This document shows positions 60,141 to 64,000 of a stretch of DNA of 64,000 nucleotides, piece by piece; within the stretch, counting starts at the first letter, position 1; every line of letters starts with the position of its first letter. Origin of the DNA: Pyxicephalus adspersus (lineage: Eukaryota > Chordata > Amphibia > Anura > Pyxicephalidae); NCBI RefSeq assembly GCF_032062135.1, contig NC_092860.1, positions 131,285,100 through 131,349,099 on the forward strand. Direction: 5' to 3'. The notes under the pieces are model-generated. The model saw only the letters and a list, made by a program, of their open reading frames with translations, had not been told where the DNA came from and made no database searches. Position numbers and translations under genes: made by a program.

Positions 60141-62379
60141 CCTCCTATTTAAAATTTGTTGTCTAAGACTACAGTTGGCAAATCAAAGCAACACCAACTT
60201 TCACATCTTATTCTTAATATCACAACCTTATTCTTTTCTCTTTTTTAATTTATTAATCTGTGGTGTGAGGGAAAGAAAAAGTTTAAAATCTGAACAATAT
60301 ATTTATAGGTGCATTTCATAGAAAGACTGTAATTGTGACATTAAAGGTTTACTGAGTAAACTGAAGAATCTGCTTGTTTTTTCTTAAACCTCCAACATGG
60401 AACAAGTGTGAAGCCATTTTTATAAAATGTCTAGCGATATCTTTGCTACGATAGGTCTATTTTTACATATCAGACTACACAGACAACATGGTGTCAGCGA
60501 CATCAAGAAGACATTCAGGAATTTTCTGTGTTAACTGCCAAAACATTTTCTGATGTTCTTCTGTTACACTTCCTGAGCTTCCTGAGTCTGTAAATTGATG
60601 AGGATTTATTTAAAATGATAGACTGATATATGTATACATCCAGTGTGCTACAACAGAGTTTATTTATTGCTGCATTTACTGATTAATTAATAAGAAATAA
60701 GTTATTGACATTTAGGACACTCAGATCCTGAGTACCAGTAATACATTTCTGTCTCCAATACTAAAGGGTTGCCAAAGGCAGAGATTACAGATAGTCACAG
60801 CATGTAATGTATTGGAATGCTGTTGTAATTAATTAGCTCTATAAGCAACCCAGTTGGAAAACAAGGACTGGAAGTCCTCGATGAAACACTCCAATCAATC
60901 CCTTCCGCAGGAGTTATCTTGTGTTGGATATCATGCATCTCAGTAATCACAGCTGTACAGCTATTTCACATGTTCTTAAGCAATGGGATGTGTGGTACTG
61001 CCGTAGCTCCAGGCAAGAATGAGTCACCACAATTCACATCTATATACTGAGTGGTCCTTAGCAGAGATGGAAAAAGACTTGTCATGTGTGAAATGAAAAT
61101 GGCTGAAGTTAAGTTTAAAGTGAGCCTATTTTTGCCATGAATAAAATAATGGCTCCCACATGTAACCTAAAGACCAGTCAGCTTAAAACATATGAAGTTT
61201 AGTGGCCAAAAAGTGTTCTATCACCTTGTTAGAGAGTGCAGATAAAAATAAGACAATGAAGTTGAAGCAGCCAGGATGCAAATCCTGAAAATGTAAAAAA
61301 TACATGTAACCCCCTAGAACAAATATGCTATAATTACAAACTATTTGCAAAAATAAATAAATAAAGTAAACACAACATTAGATTCAATTGGAAAAAGTGC
61401 AAATCAACTTTTTCCTTGTGATTCATACATGTAATCCAGTGTGAAAGATGTGCACATGATGGATAATATAAATAGACCCCAATGTGACTTTCTCAATAGG
61501 ATTCAGCAGAATGAGCAAAAGGAAATATGAATATCTTTATTCCTCCTTTCTTCATCCCTGCATTCTGCACAGCTAGGATGTCAAAGGACTTCTTTTTTTA
61601 TGCTTCTACATTTTATAGGGGCATAGCACATTAACCTGTAGAACAATGAAGTGGTTCCCTGTCCTGTGTTCTCCCTCTTTTAATGGGAAGCCACAAGTAA
61701 CAAGTGGCAAATGAGCTGGAGACATGGAGAATTATGGTTAAGATGGAACTGCCCTGTTGAACAGGTTCCTGTGCTAAGTTCCTGTGGAAAAAAAAGAACT
61801 TTCCCCAAAAGAAAGTCACTTACTTTATTCGGCAGTACCACCTTCATCACCTCTTAGCTATAATGAGGAAGTAAATAGAACAAACTCTCCAAGATGTAAT
61901 ATGTATATGAAAAAATGTATATACCTTAAGGCCAAATGTGCTTGCAATTGTATAACTAAAAAAAGTTTGCTTTGCTGTGTGTGTTGCTTTACCAATATAT
62001 CTTTAGTAATAATAAAATATAAAAAAAAGCACAGGTAGAGTAAAGTTGCTGTAAAAAAAAAAAATTTTAAGGACACCAATACAGAGCATAATCCCACCAC
62101 TGTCTCTTGGGCACTCATCATTGAGAAGTGTTTTGTCCCCAATGTGCTAATACACAGAAGTGCTGTGTGGAAGCCATCTTTTACTTAGGATTATGCCTCT
62201 CTAAAATGAATACAGCAAATAATGCTTATTAATATTAAAAAATATTAACAAATGTGTAATTGTACTAATAATTAGTACTTTCTTTGTACCATGTCCAAAA
62301 GGTGAAACCGTTAGATTGCCCAAAAACAATTTAGGATTTTGATAAATCCTGTGTAAATCCAATATAGTTTACAACAATA
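60141..62379. other. Non-coding stretch; a small part may be conserved
   Basis: About 60,800-61,040 is unique and CpG-bearing, with TGTTGTAATTAATTAGCTC and GTGGTACTGCCGTAGCTCC, and might be a conserved element. The rest is AT-rich without supported features. Confidence 0.4.
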
Positions 62380-62381
62380 TA

Positions 62382-62480
62382 CAGTGATACCTGGGCTAAC
62401 AAGTGCCCCTAATGATTGTTTCGGTTAATGAAGATTTCATCCACTAAGTTTTGGCCTCAGCTAACGAAGTTAAGTGGCTA
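62382..62480 (+). mobile_element. Possible Tc1/mariner (Tigger-like) transposon fragment
   Basis: A TA is followed by CAGTGATACCTGGGCTAACA and phrases such as GTTTCGGTTAATGAAGA and GCTAACGAAGTTAAG. CAGTGNTACCTCGG-type ends after TA are typical of pogo/Tigger relatives. Only this end is seen; no inverse end was found downstream. Confidence 0.35.
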
Positions 62481-62684
62481 AAGTGACTTTATTCATATGT
62501 TAATTTTGATAGGATCCATTGTTTTTTTTAAGTACTATTTACAATTAAAGGTATTCTTTAGGTATTTGTCAGATGGCTGTTTAAACACGTTATTAGCGTC
62601 CCTTTTTGCTAACCCCCAACAAGCTCCTTGCTGGTGAGAGCGAGAACCCTCCACTGAACAGTGTATGGGCTTTGCTAACCTGTA

Positions 62685-62829
62685 GACCTGGTAATATATA
62701 AAGTAGTGAATGCAACATTAATTAAAACATTCCCTGGTGGCCAATCAAATGCTACCATTGAAACCTGGGAGATTCACTACTAGGGAATGTTTCAGTGACA
62801 GTCAGATTTACTGCTTTATAAATAGGCCC
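62685..62829. mobile_element. Short palindromic MITE of a second family
   Basis: The left arm ATATATAAAGTAGTGAAT ... AAAACATTCCCTGGTGG is mirrored by the inverse right arm TATTTATAAAGCAGTAAAT ... AAACATTCCCTAGTAGTGA. It is about 145 bp and ends near GGGCCTATTTATAAAGC. It is distinct in sequence from the GGATACACTTTCA family, although both share a GGGCCT...TTTAT-type terminus. Confidence 0.65.
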
Positions 62830-63805
62830 TTGTGTTATAGTACACAAGAAAGCTATTTTACCTTTTTCATATAAAGGTTTAATTGGGCTATATGTTTTTT
62901 TTTGGGACAGACCACTGCTTGTGCATTGTATATACTTTACCTGCTAGTATTGAAAATATGGAAGTCTAATCCAGCCAGATACAGTATCATGTCAGACTAT
63001 TCTGCTTCAGCTTCCCTTCATTTTTTTTATTTGTAAAGAAGAATGATTCTCACTTCTCTGCCAGGGGATTCAAGGCTACAGAATAGCAAAAGACGCATAT
63101 ACTCTTGTCTTTTAATAGGAAAAGCAAGAACACCCCAAGGCTTTATTATTTATATCTAACAGAAAGGTTTAAATAGTGACCTGGAGATAAATCCACTCAA
63201 ACTTTATGGTTTTCTTTGTGTAAACATAAAAAGGAAAACAGCAAAAATAAACATTTATATGGACTATGGGTCTCTGATATATTTTCTTCCAGTAACTAGC
63301 TAATTCTGTTTTAAATTACACGATTCCCAAGCTATCTGAGGAGCTTTTACTAGGTTAGCTGTGTTGTTTTCAGTTGGTTTATGGATTTAGTGTATGCATT
63401 TACAACACAAGACCTCTATATATATTCAGTAGAATATGTTGTATTGTTTATGTGAAAGCATTGATTTCTGGTTCCATTGTGTGCTTTCTTTGCCAATTCT
63501 AAATGTACTTGGTTCCAGTAATGTTATGTTTTTAACACAATAAAGGCCTGCAAACCCAAATTATTGTCTAAAGTGCATTTCAGTTAAAACAAAATTTAGA
63601 ATTATTGCCAGGCATGGAAATTCCCCTTTTTATATATAATTTAATTTAATTTATATATTCAGCAGCTTTTTTAAAAATAAACACCTTAAAAAGCTATATA
63701 AATGAAGCCTGCTATCCGTGTCCCTCACCAGAGCCAAGTCTATACGTGAAAGATGATGGATATGGCACTGCAGAACACTGGTCCCTTCTTAAAAGCCACG
63801 GGACG
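62830..63805. other. Non-coding stretch, nothing recognised
   Basis: AT-rich DNA with short T and A runs. No repeat ends and no similarity to known genes. Confidence 0.5.
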
Positions 63806-63892
63806 CCCAAATTTAGTGTCCCGATAACCCATAGCCCAAACATAGTGCCCACCTCACCCTGGGCCCAACCATAGTGTCCCCATAACGCAGAG
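63806..63892. repeat. Three tandem 29-bp units
   Basis: Units start CCCAAATTTAGTGTCCC, CCCAAACATAGTGCCCA and CCCAACCATAGTGTCCC at 63,806, 63,835 and 63,864. Each is exactly 29 bases. A fourth unit is lost after CCAAACAGTGGGCCC, where the next MITE copy begins. Confidence 0.85.
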
Positions 63893-63901
63893 GCCAAACA
63901 G

Positions 63902-64000
63902 TGGGCCCGATTTATTTTTTTTTTAAAGCTCTCCAAGGCTGGAGTGGATACACTTTCCTCAGTGAAGCTTGGTGATCAAACAAACCTGAAATGGATTTTA
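63902..64000. mobile_element. Palindromic MITE cut by the window end (copy 6)
   Basis: Begins TGGGCCCGATTTATTTT, then AAAGCTCTCCAAGGCTGGAG, GGATACACTTTCCTCAGTG and GAAATGGATTTTA. Only the left arm and start of the loop lie in the window. Confidence 0.85.

Noticed and set aside
1..64000. Search for CRISPR arrays, rRNA, operons and bacterial signals
   Set aside because: The regular repeats are a minisatellite, a 29-bp triplet and microsatellites without unique spacers; everything else fits a vertebrate nuclear genome.

Overview
This window looks like non-coding DNA from a vertebrate, most likely a frog, possibly a ranoid one. It is AT-rich, has no long open reading frame that I recognise as a host gene, and is crowded with decayed transposable-element copies. 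The frog assignment rests on recalled resemblance of several repeats to ones common in frog genomes: a hAT element starting TAGGGATGAGCGAG, a LINE tail ending in GGCACTATATAAAT, and a palindromic MITE with GGATACACTTTCA in its arms. It was not checked against any database. There are no operons, rRNA, tRNA or CRISPR arrays.

Layout, left to right. 1-6.9 kb: intergenic or intronic DNA with a TA microsatellite and a 480-bp hAT element with a perfect 8-bp target duplication. 6.9-8.2 kb: the only stretch with clear protein homology, a broken intronless copy of an animal multi-copy gene family of unknown function, probably mobile-element derived. 9.4-23.2 kb: small DNA-transposon relics (a short MITE at 9.5 kb, a TTAA-flanked element at 12.2 kb, hAT elements at 15.8 and 19.5 kb) and two oppositely oriented tails of one CR1/L2-like repeat. 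21.7-31.9 kb: mostly unique sequence, including stretches that read like conserved non-coding elements, a CpG-richer segment with CRE-like and YY1-like sites at 29.4 kb, and weak exon-like segments at 31.2 and 31.8 kb. 33.2-34.1 kb: a minisatellite of about 41-bp units with higher-order structure, flanked by direct repeats. 37.5-38.1 and 59.2-60.1 kb: two copies of a larger, LTR-like repeat. 39.1-39.6 and 49.9-50.7 kb: two large fold-back palindromes that share a short motif, which also occurs alone at 2.5 kb and perhaps 27.5 kb. 31.5-64 kb: six copies of the palindromic MITE, the last cut by the window end.

No host genes can be shown to work together here. The simplest reading is a long intron or gene desert. 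The most unusual items are the shared motif of the fold-back elements, the broken orphan-family gene, the higher-order minisatellite, and a juxtaposed 3'/5' splice-like site at 47.91 kb that resembles a recursive splice site. Boundaries of old repeats are approximate.
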